Shown here: positions 52,100 through 59,968 of the stretch, piece by piece
Position numbering within the stretch: the stretch's first letter is position 1
Layout: every line of letters begins with the position of its first letter
DNA from: Agathobaculum ammoniilyticum
GTDB taxonomy: Bacteria; Bacillota; Clostridia; Oscillospirales; Butyricicoccaceae
DNA: 64,000 nt
Assembly (NCBI RefSeq): GCF_025567315.1
Contig: NZ_JAOQJE010000010.1
Coordinates: 58,886 to 122,885 of the forward strand
Reading direction: 5' to 3'
Position numbers and translations under genes: made by a program
The notes under the pieces: generated by a model
Told to the model about the DNA's origin: nothing
Database searches by the model: none
The model's input: the letters and a program-made list of their open reading frames with translations, nothing else

Positions 52100-52717
52100 A
52101 TGACGTGGGAATTTGAGCAAAAGGCATGGGCGGCGGGCTATTCCGCAGTCTGCGGCGTGGATGAGGCGGGCCGCGGCCCGATCGCGGGGCCGGTGTGCGC
52201 GGCGGCGGTTATCCTGCCGGGCGGCGTCCAGATCGAAGGGCTGAACGACTCGAAAAAGCTCAGCGAGAAAAAGCGGGAAGCGCTGTTCGACGTGATTACG
52301 GAGAACGCGCTCGCTTGGTCGGTTTCGTTGGTGGATGAAAAGACGATCGACGAGATTAACATACTGCAGGCCACCTATCGCGCGATGCGGCAGGCGGTCG
52401 AGGGCCTGACCCGTCCAGCCGACTTCGCCTATGTGGATGGCAACCGCTCCGAGGGGCTCGGCTTGCCGCATGAATGCGTGGTCGCGGGCGATGCGAAGAT
52501 CCCATCGGTCGCGGCGGCCTCCATTCTCGCCAAGGTGACAAGGGATCGGCTGATGCGCCGGTTTGCGGAGCAGTATCCGGCATATGGTTTTGAAAAGCAT
52601 AAGGGGTATGAGACACGGGCGCACGACCAGGCGCTGCTTGCCAACGGGCCATGCCCGATCCACCGGAGGACCTTCCTGAGAAAGTTTTACCAAAAGCATC
52701 CGGAGGCGCCGCGATGA
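52100..52717 (+). CDS. rnhB: Ribonuclease HII
   Basis: 205 residues. GVDEAGRGPIAGPV gives the catalytic Asp-Glu pair; further acidic residues in FAYVDGNR and the KHKGYETRAH region. Removes ribonucleotides from DNA. ATG 52100 after AGAGGT. Its TGA overlaps the yraN ATG by four bases. Confidence 0.94.
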   Translation: MTWEFEQKAWAAGYSAVCGVDEAGRGPIAGPVCAAAVILPGGVQIEGLNDSKKLSEKKREALFDVITENALAWSVSLVDEKTIDEINILQATYRAMRQAVEGLTRPADFAYVDGNRSEGLGLPHECVVAGDAKIPSVAAASILAKVTRDRLMRRFAEQYPAYGFEKHKGYETRAHDQALLANGPCPIHRRTFLRKFYQKHPEAPR

Positions 52718-53064
52718 AAGGCGCGTGGGGGGAGCGCGCGGCGCGCGCCTTTTTGGAGCAGCGCGGCTACCGCACGGAGGCGACCAATTTCCGCACCCGC
52801 TTCGGGGAAATCGACATGATTGCGCGGGATGGGAAATATATTGTATTTATCGAGGTCAAGACGCGGAAAAACGACCGCTTCGCCGCAGCGCGCGAGCATG
52901 TGACCGCAGCCAAGCAGGCGCGCGTCATCGCGGCGGCGGAGGCCTGGCTGCAGGCGCATCCGTCCGGCCTTCAGCCGCGGTTTGACGTGATAGAAGTTTA
53001 TGGCGAGGAGGGCGCGCCAGTCCCACCGCGCATCAACCATCTGGAAAACGCCTTTGGAGGGTGA
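52714..53064 (+). CDS. YraN-family nuclease-like protein (UPF0102)
   Basis: 116 residues. Restriction-endonuclease-like core GEIDMIARDGKYIVFIEVKTRK holds the D...E-x-K residues. Usually beside rnhB, as here. Function unproven. Starts by ATGA overlap with rnhB, GGAGGC upstream. Confidence 0.9.
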   Translation: MKGAWGERAARAFLEQRGYRTEATNFRTRFGEIDMIARDGKYIVFIEVKTRKNDRFAAAREHVTAAKQARVIAAAEAWLQAHPSGLQPRFDVIEVYGEEGAPVPPRINHLENAFGG

Positions 53065-53066
53065 GT

Positions 53067-54035
53067 ATGAAGCTGTTCGACCTGCACTGCGACACGCTGT
53101 ACGAGTGCTGCGAAACCGGCAGGCGCCTGCGGGAAAACGACCTGCATGTGAACCGCGCCGCCGCACGGAAATACCGCCACTACGCGCAGTTTTTCGCCCT
53201 GTTTTGCGGGGCGCGGGCGCCTTCGGAGACGCTGGCGCGGGAGCGGGACTGCCTGCTTGACACGCCGGCGGACCGCCGCCTGGAACGTATGCTGGAAACC
53301 GCGCGGCGCGAGTTCGCGGATAATGCGGATTGGCTGTCGTTCTGCCGCTCGGCGGACGATTTGGCGGAGGCGGCGCGGGACGGCAAGGCCGCAGCCTTTT
53401 TGTCCATCGAGGGCGCGGAACTGCTGCCGGACCGTCCGGACGCGCTGGATAACGCCTACGAGGCGGGCGTCCGGCTGCTTACCGTGACGTGGAACTACCG
53501 CAGCCGTTTCGGCTGCCCCGCGACGCTCGATCAGGAGGAGGGGTTGACGAACGCGGGGCGGGAGCTGGTGCGCGGCTGTGCGGACAGGGGGATCATCGTT
53601 GACGTGTCGCATTTGTCCGAGCAGGGCTTCTGGGACGTGTGCGAGACGATTGACGGTCCGTTTGTGGCGTCGCACAGCGATTCGCGCGCGCTGTGCCGGC
53701 ATCCGCGCAATCTGACCGACCGGCAGTTTGCCGAGATCACGCGGCGCGGCGGGCTGGTCGGCATCAACCTGTACACGCCGTTTTTGGTGCGGCAGAGCGA
53801 TTCGACCATCGAGGATGCGATCGACCATATCGAGCATTTTCTGGGGCTGTATGGGGAACGGACAGTTGCGCTGGGCTGTGATTTCGACGGATGCGACGAA
53901 TTGCCGGCCGGTATAGACGGGCTGGGCGACCTGTACCGTCTCGCGGACCGGATGCTCGCGTTGGGGTACCGGCAGAGCACGGTGGACGGCCTGTTTTATG
54001 ATAACGCATTTGCGTTTGTACAAAAAATGTTGTAA
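53067..54035 (+). CDS. Membrane dipeptidase (peptidase M19)
   Basis: 322 residues. Zinc-site residues: His/Asp in FDLHCDTLY, Glu in SIEGAELL, His in VDVSHLSE and ASHSDSRAL, Asp in GCDFDG. Renal-dipeptidase-like; likely cytoplasmic as there is no signal peptide. ATG 53067 after GGAGGGTG, overlapping the end of yraN's site. Confidence 0.9.
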   Translation: MKLFDLHCDTLYECCETGRRLRENDLHVNRAAARKYRHYAQFFALFCGARAPSETLARERDCLLDTPADRRLERMLETARREFADNADWLSFCRSADDLAEAARDGKAAAFLSIEGAELLPDRPDALDNAYEAGVRLLTVTWNYRSRFGCPATLDQEEGLTNAGRELVRGCADRGIIVDVSHLSEQGFWDVCETIDGPFVASHSDSRALCRHPRNLTDRQFAEITRRGGLVGINLYTPFLVRQSDSTIEDAIDHIEHFLGLYGERTVALGCDFDGCDELPAGIDGLGDLYRLADRMLALGYRQSTVDGLFYDNAFAFVQKML

Positions 54036-54056
54036 AAACTGCGGAGGTTTAACAAT

Positions 54057-55550
54057 ATGGATTATGTAAGCACAAGAAACAAAGCGGCTAGGGTGACCGC
54101 AGCCTATGCAATCGCCAACGGCATCGCGTCGGATGGCGGCCTGTACTGCCCAACCGGCTTTCCGGCACTTGCCGCGGAGGACTGGGAAGCGCTGGCGGGC
54201 ATGGACTATAAGGGGCGCGCGGCATGCATCCTCGGCAAATTCCTGACGGATTTTTCGGCAGAGGAGCTTGCGGACTACGCGGCCAAGGCCTATGCGGATG
54301 AGAAATTCGGCGGCGCGGATACCGCGCCGGTCGTGGCGCTCGGCGGGGGCAGGAATATGCTCGAGCTGTGGCATGGGCCGACCTGCGCGTTCAAGGACAT
54401 GGCGCTGCAGATGTTGCCGCATCTGTTGACCGCCTCGCTGCGCAAAACGGGCGAAACGCGTACAGCCTGCATCCTAGTGGCGACATCGGGCGACACGGGA
54501 AAGGCTGCGCTCGATGGGTTCCACGATGTGCAGGGAACCAAAATCATGGTTTATTATCCGGTGGATGGCGTGTCCCCCATGCAGAAGCTGCAGATGGTCA
54601 CGCAGGAGGGCGGAAACGTCGAGGTGGTTGCCATCCGCGGCAATTTCGATGACGCGCAGAGCGCGGTCAAGCGCATCTTCACGGATGAAAAAACGCGCGA
54701 GGAGCTTGATCGGGACGGGATGATGCTGTCATCGGCCAATTCGATCAATTGGGGCCGTCTGGCACCGCAGATCGCTTACTATGTGTCGGCTTACTGCGAT
54801 ATGGTCAAAGGCGGCGCGGTGGAAATGGGCGAAAAGATCAATATCTGCGTCCCGACCGGAAATTTCGGCAACATCCTGGCAGCGTATATTGCAAAGCGGA
54901 TGGGGCTGCCGGTGAACAAGCTGATCTGCGCCTCCAACCGCAACAATGTGTTGACCGACTTTTTCAAAAAAGGCGGCGCGTATGACCGGAATCGGGATTT
55001 TTACACCACAACCTCCCCGTCAATGGATATCCTGATCTCCTCCAATCTGGAACGCCTGCTGTTCTTTGCTTCGGATTACGACGACAAGCTGGTCGCGGAG
55101 CTGATGGACAAGCTCGCGCGCGGCGGCAGCTATCAGGTCGCAAAGGATGTGTTTGCGAAAATCGATGCGGACTTCGACGCGGGCTGCTGTGACGACCGTG
55201 CCGCCGCGGAAACTATCCGGACGCTGTGGGAGACCGAGCATTACCTGTGCGATACGCATACGGCGGTTGCGGTGCGGGTATACGAGGATTACCGCGTCCG
55301 CACGGGAGATGAGACGCCGGTTGTGATCGCGTCCACGGCGTCGCCGTTCAAGTTCTGCCGTTCGGTTATCGAGGCGCTCGGCGGGACGCTGGAAAAGGAC
55401 GACGTGACCCAGCTTGACGTACTGACCGCGCTGACGGACACCCCGGCGCCCTCACCGCTCGCCGCGTTGGCGGGCAGGCCCCCGCGCTTTGAGCGCGTGG
55501 TGGACAAGGCTGATATCCTTTCGACCGTCAGCCTGTTGCGGGATCTGTAA
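54057..55550 (+). CDS. thrC: Threonine synthase
   Basis: 497 residues. PLP enzyme converting O-phosphohomoserine to threonine. N-terminal YVSTRNKA and SDGGLYCP; PLP lysine Lys113 in HGPTCAFKDMALQ; VATSGDTGKAAL; GNFGNILAAYIAKRMGLP. RBS GCGGAGG. No other threonine genes nearby. Confidence 0.95.
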   Translation: MDYVSTRNKAARVTAAYAIANGIASDGGLYCPTGFPALAAEDWEALAGMDYKGRAACILGKFLTDFSAEELADYAAKAYADEKFGGADTAPVVALGGGRNMLELWHGPTCAFKDMALQMLPHLLTASLRKTGETRTACILVATSGDTGKAALDGFHDVQGTKIMVYYPVDGVSPMQKLQMVTQEGGNVEVVAIRGNFDDAQSAVKRIFTDEKTREELDRDGMMLSSANSINWGRLAPQIAYYVSAYCDMVKGGAVEMGEKINICVPTGNFGNILAAYIAKRMGLPVNKLICASNRNNVLTDFFKKGGAYDRNRDFYTTTSPSMDILISSNLERLLFFASDYDDKLVAELMDKLARGGSYQVAKDVFAKIDADFDAGCCDDRAAAETIRTLWETEHYLCDTHTAVAVRVYEDYRVRTGDETPVVIASTASPFKFCRSVIEALGGTLEKDDVTQLDVLTALTDTPAPSPLAALAGRPPRFERVVDKADILSTVSLLRDL

Positions 55551-55552
55551 GC

Positions 55553-56254
55553 ATGGCGCTGTATACGCTGGCCGACCTGCATCTGGCCACGGGCGTGGAA
55601 AAGCCGATGGATATTTTCGGCGGCCGCTGGCAGGGACATACGGACAAGATCGTAACACATTGGCGCGCACTCATCGCGCCGGAGGATACCGTTGTGCTGG
55701 GAGGGGATATTTCCTGGGGCATCAGCCTTGCGGAAGCAAGGGGGGACTTCGCCCTGATCGACGGGCTGCCGGGCAGAAAGCTGATACTCAAGGGGAACCA
55801 CGACCTTTGGTGGGAGACCGCGGCAAAAATGCACCGTTTTTTAGGGGAAAACAGCTTTTCCACGATCGATTTCCTGCATAACAACTGTTTTTTCTATGGC
55901 GGAACCGCATTGTGCGGTACGCGCGGCTGGCCGTTTGAGGAGGACTTCTCCGACCCGCATAACGAGAAAATATTCCGGCGCGAGTTGCTCCGACTGGAGG
56001 CATCGCTCAAGCTGGGCGCGGCGGCGGAGCCGGAGGAGATCATCTGCTTCCTGCATTACCCGCCGCTGTACGCGGGTTTCCGCTGCGGGCCGATGATCGA
56101 GCTGATGCAGCGGTACGGCGTCAGGCGGTGCATTTACGGCCACCTCCACTCGGAAAGCCTGCGCTACGCGGTCGAGGGTGTGCATGAGGGGATAGAATGG
56201 CGGCTGGTTTCGGGAGATCATGTGGATTTCACCCCGATTTTTCTGAAAAAGTAG
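55553..56254 (+). CDS. Calcineurin-like metallophosphoesterase
   Basis: 233 residues. Metal motifs ADLHL, GGDISWG, GNHDLWW, and GHLHSE are all present, in order. Substrate unknown; could be a nuclease or nucleotide phosphodiesterase. Begins two bases after the thrC stop with little RBS, so probably coupled to thrC. Confidence 0.88.
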   Translation: MALYTLADLHLATGVEKPMDIFGGRWQGHTDKIVTHWRALIAPEDTVVLGGDISWGISLAEARGDFALIDGLPGRKLILKGNHDLWWETAAKMHRFLGENSFSTIDFLHNNCFFYGGTALCGTRGWPFEEDFSDPHNEKIFRRELLRLEASLKLGAAAEPEEIICFLHYPPLYAGFRCGPMIELMQRYGVRRCIYGHLHSESLRYAVEGVHEGIEWRLVSGDHVDFTPIFLKK

Positions 56255-56263
56255 AAAAAAGTA

Positions 56264-56292
56264 TGGAAATCCTTATAATAATCTGGTAGAAT
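56264..56292 (+). promoter_or_regulatory. tig promoter
   Basis: TGGAAA (56264-56269), 17-bp spacer, extended -10 TGG-TAGAAT (56287-56292). Confidence 0.55.
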
Positions 56293-56334
56293 AACTTAGA
56301 TACAACAAAGTATTCAAGTAAGGAGTTTGGCAAC

Positions 56335-57675
56335 ATGGAACTGAAAAATACGGAAAAGCAGGAGCACAGCGTTGTCGCGCTGACGATCGAGGTAACCAAG
56401 GCGGAGTTTGAGGCTGCTAAGGACAAGGCGTTCAAGAAAACCGGCAAAAATATCACGGTGCCGGGCTTCCGTAAGGGCAAGGCGCCGCGCAAGATGATCG
56501 AAAAGCTGTACGGCGAGGGCGTGTTCTTTGAAGAGGCTTTTAATATTGTATATCCGGAAGCGATGGATATGGCCGTGGAGAAGTCCGGTATCAAGCCGGT
56601 GGGCCGCGCGGACGTTGACCTGGGCGACCCTGCGGAAGAGGGCGGCCTGACCATCATCGCCAAGGTGCCGGTCGAACCGGAGGTCGAGCTGGGCGAATAT
56701 AAGGGCATTGAAGTGGAAAAGGAAACGGTCAAGGTCCTCGCCGCGGACGTCAAGGCTGAGCTGAACCGTCTGGCGCAGCGCAACGCGCGCACGGAAACGG
56801 TTGACCGCAAGGCGAAGAAGAACGACACAGTCGATCTGGACTTCGAGGGCTTTGTCGACGGCCAGCCGTTTGACGGCGGCAAGGCGGAGCATCACGCGCT
56901 GACGCTCGGCTCGGGTTCGTTCATCCCGGGCTTTGAGGACCAGTTGATCGGCTGCAAGGCGGGCGACGAGAAAGACGTTGTCGTAACCTTCCCAGAGGAG
57001 TACCATGCCAAGGAGCTGGCCGGCAAGGAGGCTGTGTTCAAGTGCAAGGTGCATAAGGTTGAGGAAACCATCCTGCCGGAAATGGACGACGAGTTCGCCA
57101 AAGACGTGTCCGACACCTGCGAAACGCTCGACGACCTGAAAAAGGAGATCAGCGACCGCCTGAAGGCGCAGCGTCAGGAAGCGGCCGAGCACGATTTTGA
57201 GGATAAGCTGATCGACGGCCTGATCGCGGTTATGAAAGCGGACATCCCGCAGGCCATGATCGAGAACCAGATCGACTCCGCCGTACAGGATTTCGGCTAC
57301 CGCATGCAGATGCAGGGCATGGGGATGGAGCAGTACCTCAAGATGACCGGCACGGATATGAACACGTTCCGCGGCATGTTCCGCGAGCAGGCGGAGCGCC
57401 AGGTCAAGACCCGCCTCGCGTTGCAGAAGCTCGCTGCGCTGGAGAATATCGCAGTTTCCGACACGGAAGTGGATGAGGAATATGGTAAAATGGCGGAGCA
57501 GTACGGCATGGAGGTCGATAAGATCAAGGCTGCCGTTAATGCGGAGGCGCTGCGCGAGGATCTGAAGATCTCGAACGCGCTGGAGTTCCTCAAGAAAAAT
57601 GCCAAGGTGAAAAAGCCGGCGGCCAAGAAAAAGTCCGCTGACGAAGCCGAGGCTGCGGAAGATGCGGCGGAGTGA
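56335..57675 (+). CDS. tig: Trigger factor
   Basis: 446 residues. Ribosome-bound chaperone with peptidyl-prolyl isomerase. Ribosome-docking GFRKGKAPRKMIE (about 44-56), FKBP domain about 155-240 (VDLDFEGFVDGQPFDGGKAEHHALTLGSGSFIPGFE), C-terminal helical arms, and a Lys/Ala/Glu-rich tail. RBS AAGGAG. Precedes clpP and clpX, as in many bacteria. Confidence 0.96.
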   Translation: MELKNTEKQEHSVVALTIEVTKAEFEAAKDKAFKKTGKNITVPGFRKGKAPRKMIEKLYGEGVFFEEAFNIVYPEAMDMAVEKSGIKPVGRADVDLGDPAEEGGLTIIAKVPVEPEVELGEYKGIEVEKETVKVLAADVKAELNRLAQRNARTETVDRKAKKNDTVDLDFEGFVDGQPFDGGKAEHHALTLGSGSFIPGFEDQLIGCKAGDEKDVVVTFPEEYHAKELAGKEAVFKCKVHKVEETILPEMDDEFAKDVSDTCETLDDLKKEISDRLKAQRQEAAEHDFEDKLIDGLIAVMKADIPQAMIENQIDSAVQDFGYRMQMQGMGMEQYLKMTGTDMNTFRGMFREQAERQVKTRLALQKLAALENIAVSDTEVDEEYGKMAEQYGMEVDKIKAAVNAEALREDLKISNALEFLKKNAKVKKPAAKKKSADEAEAAEDAAE

Positions 57676-57732
57676 TCCGCTTTCCGCGCAAAAAGTATAA
57701 GGAGTGCGGGGTGGACGTGCAGCCGCCCCGGT

Positions 57733-57762
57733 AAAAAAGCCGCGGCACCGCGCGGCTCTTTT
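57733..57762 (+). terminator. Terminator/attenuator between tig and clpP
   Basis: AAAAAGCCGCG/CGCGCGGCTCTTTT hairpin with a loop of about four bases and short T-run, inside the 222-base gap. The rest of the gap is GC-rich with no gene seen. Confidence 0.6.
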
Positions 57763-57897
57763 ACGCTGGAACCCGCAGGGAGGAACCGGCGGCCGCCGTC
57801 TTTCTGCATGCGGGACGGAGGAGCGGGTGTTTCCGCGCCCTGTATCCCGCCGGATGGAAGCGCGCCGCATCCACCTCTCTTGGAAAGGAGTCTTAAC

Positions 57898-58479
57898 GTG
57901 AGTTTAGTCCCAATGGTTATCGAGCAGACCGGACGCGGCGAGCGTTCGTTCGACATTTATTCCCGCCTGCTCAACGACCGCATCGTCATGCTCTGCGAGG
58001 AGGTCAATGACACGACCGCGTCGCTGGTCGTCGCTCAACTGCTGTATCTGGAGGCGCAGGATCCGGATAAGGATATCTCGCTGTATATCAACAGCCCCGG
58101 CGGTTCGGTCACGGCGGGCATGGCGATCTACGACACTATGAATTATATCAAATGCGATGTTTCGACCATCTGCATCGGCATGGCCGCCTCGATGGGCGCA
58201 TTCCTGCTGTCTTCGGGCGCGAAGGGCAAGCGCTATGCGCTTCCCAACGCGGAGATTATGATCCATCAGCCCTCTGCGGGTACGCAGGGCCAGATCACGG
58301 ATATGGCGATCCATCTCAAGCGGTTGGAGATCATCAAAAAGCGCATGAACAAGATCCTGTCGGAAAATACCGGCAAGCCGATCGAGGTCGTGACTGCGGA
58401 CTGCGAGCGCGACAATTTCATGTCTGCGGAGGAAGCGGTAGAATACGGCTTGATCGATAAGGTGTTCGACAAGCATTGA
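57898..58479 (+). CDS. clpP: ATP-dependent Clp protease proteolytic subunit
   Basis: 193 residues. Catalytic triad Ser98 (GMAASMGA), His123 (MIHQPSAG) and Asp172 (CERDNFMS). GTG 57898 is the start, set by AAAGGAG at 57885-57891; upstream residues do not look like ClpP. clpX follows 39 bases later. Confidence 0.96.
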   Translation: MSLVPMVIEQTGRGERSFDIYSRLLNDRIVMLCEEVNDTTASLVVAQLLYLEAQDPDKDISLYINSPGGSVTAGMAIYDTMNYIKCDVSTICIGMAASMGAFLLSSGAKGKRYALPNAEIMIHQPSAGTQGQITDMAIHLKRLEIIKKRMNKILSENTGKPIEVVTADCERDNFMSAEEAVEYGLIDKVFDKH

Positions 58480-58518
58480 GGAAACACAAAAAGGCAATTA
58501 GCCGGATAGAGGTGCCAT

Positions 58519-59835
58519 ATGCCGAATTATGATGATGAAAAAACGCTGAAATGCTCTTTCTGCGGCAAGCCGCAGAATCGGGTGCGCAAACTGATTGCCG
58601 GTCCGGGCGTGTATATTTGCGACGAGTGCATCGGCGTATGCACCAGCATTTTGGACGATGAACTGGATTTTTCCGCGGACGAACGCGAAGAAACCACGAT
58701 GATCCAGCCCGAGCGCCTGCCGACTCCGCAGGAGCTTAAGGCCGTGCTCGATGAGTATGTCATCGGGCAGGACCGCGCGAAGGTCGCGCTGTCCGTTGCG
58801 GTATACAACCACTATAAGCGCATTTACCATCCGGATACCGAGGTGGAGCTGCAAAAATCCAATATTCTGATGCTGGGGCCGTCCGGTTCCGGCAAGACGC
58901 TGCTCGCACAGACGCTGGCCAAGACCTTGCAGGTCCCGTTCGCCATTGCGGACGCGACCACGCTGACTGAGGCCGGCTACGTGGGCGAGGATGTGGAAAA
59001 CATCTTGCTCCGTCTGATACAGGCAGCGGATTTTGACGTGGAACTGGCGGAGCACGGTATTATCTATGTCGATGAAATCGACAAGATCGCCCGTAAGAGC
59101 GAAAACCCCTCGATCACGCGCGATGTGTCGGGCGAGGGCGTGCAGCAGGCGCTTCTCAAGATGCTGGAGGGTACGACGGCAAACGTCCCGCCGCAGGGCG
59201 GCCGCAAACATCCGCATCAGGAGTTTATCCAGATTGATACGACCAATATCCTGTTCATCTGCGGCGGCGCGTTCGATGGGATCGAGGGTATCATCCAGAG
59301 ACGCATCGGCAAGCAGGGGATGGGCTTTGGGTCCGAGGTGAAGGGCAAGCAGGAGGATCAGACCGACCGCCTGCTGGCGCAGATCGAGCCGCATGATCTG
59401 ATGAAATACGGCCTGATTCCCGAGCTGATCGGCCGCCTGCCGGCGATCGTGTCGCTGGATACGCTGGACGAAGCGGCGCTCGTGCGCATCCTGCAGGAGC
59501 CAAAAAACGCGCTTGTCAAGCAGTATGAGACGCTGTTTGCGATGGATGGCGTCGCGCTCTCGTTTGAGCCGGAGGCGCTCGCCAAGGTGGCGGAGATCGC
59601 GCTGCAGCGCAAGACCGGCGCGCGCGGGCTGCGTGGCGTGCTGGAAAGCGTGATGACTGATATCATGTTCCGTATACCGTCCGATGAGACGGTCAACCGC
59701 GTCACAATCACCCGCGATGTGGTAGAGGGCAAAAGCGAGCCGCTCCTGGGATACGGCGCGCGGCTTGCGCTGCCGCCCGCAGGGAAAAAGGACGCCGATG
59801 TCGAAAAACTGGCCATGCCGAATATAAGCGCATAA
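58519..59835 (+). CDS. clpX: ClpX unfoldase
   Basis: 438 residues. Zinc-binding domain Cys12, Cys15, Cys34, Cys37; Walker A GPSGSGKT (about 115), Walker B IIYVDEID, pore loop GYVGED, and the ClpP-contacting IGKQGMGF loop. RBS AGAGGTG. Confidence 0.96.
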   Translation: MPNYDDEKTLKCSFCGKPQNRVRKLIAGPGVYICDECIGVCTSILDDELDFSADEREETTMIQPERLPTPQELKAVLDEYVIGQDRAKVALSVAVYNHYKRIYHPDTEVELQKSNILMLGPSGSGKTLLAQTLAKTLQVPFAIADATTLTEAGYVGEDVENILLRLIQAADFDVELAEHGIIYVDEIDKIARKSENPSITRDVSGEGVQQALLKMLEGTTANVPPQGGRKHPHQEFIQIDTTNILFICGGAFDGIEGIIQRRIGKQGMGFGSEVKGKQEDQTDRLLAQIEPHDLMKYGLIPELIGRLPAIVSLDTLDEAALVRILQEPKNALVKQYETLFAMDGVALSFEPEALAKVAEIALQRKTGARGLRGVLESVMTDIMFRIPSDETVNRVTITRDVVEGKSEPLLGYGARLALPPAGKKDADVEKLAMPNISA

Positions 59836-59848
59836 AACGATGAAAAAT

Positions 59849-59889
59849 GTGGGCGGGACGTTCGTTTCGCCCGCTTTTTTGCTTTTTTG
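59849..59889 (+). terminator. clpPX terminator
   Basis: Interrupted stem GGGCG/CGCCC plus GAC/GTT, then GCTTTTTTGCTTTTTT. Confidence 0.75.
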
Positions 59890-59903
59890 ACAGTATGCGG
59901 CGC

Positions 59904-59932
59904 TTTACAAGCGACAAAAAATATACTATACT
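59904..59932 (+). promoter_or_regulatory. lon promoter
   Basis: TTTACA (59904-59909), 17-bp spacer, TATACT (59927-59932). No CIRCE or CtsR-like site seen nearby. Confidence 0.7.
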
Positions 59933-59968
59933 GACTTTATTCAACTATTTTCCGCAAGGAGAGGAACT

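Noticed and set aside
57676..57897. Extended N-terminus of ClpP from 57808
   Set aside because: The extra residues are Pro/Ser-rich and not ClpP-like, and a good RBS precedes the GTG at 57898.
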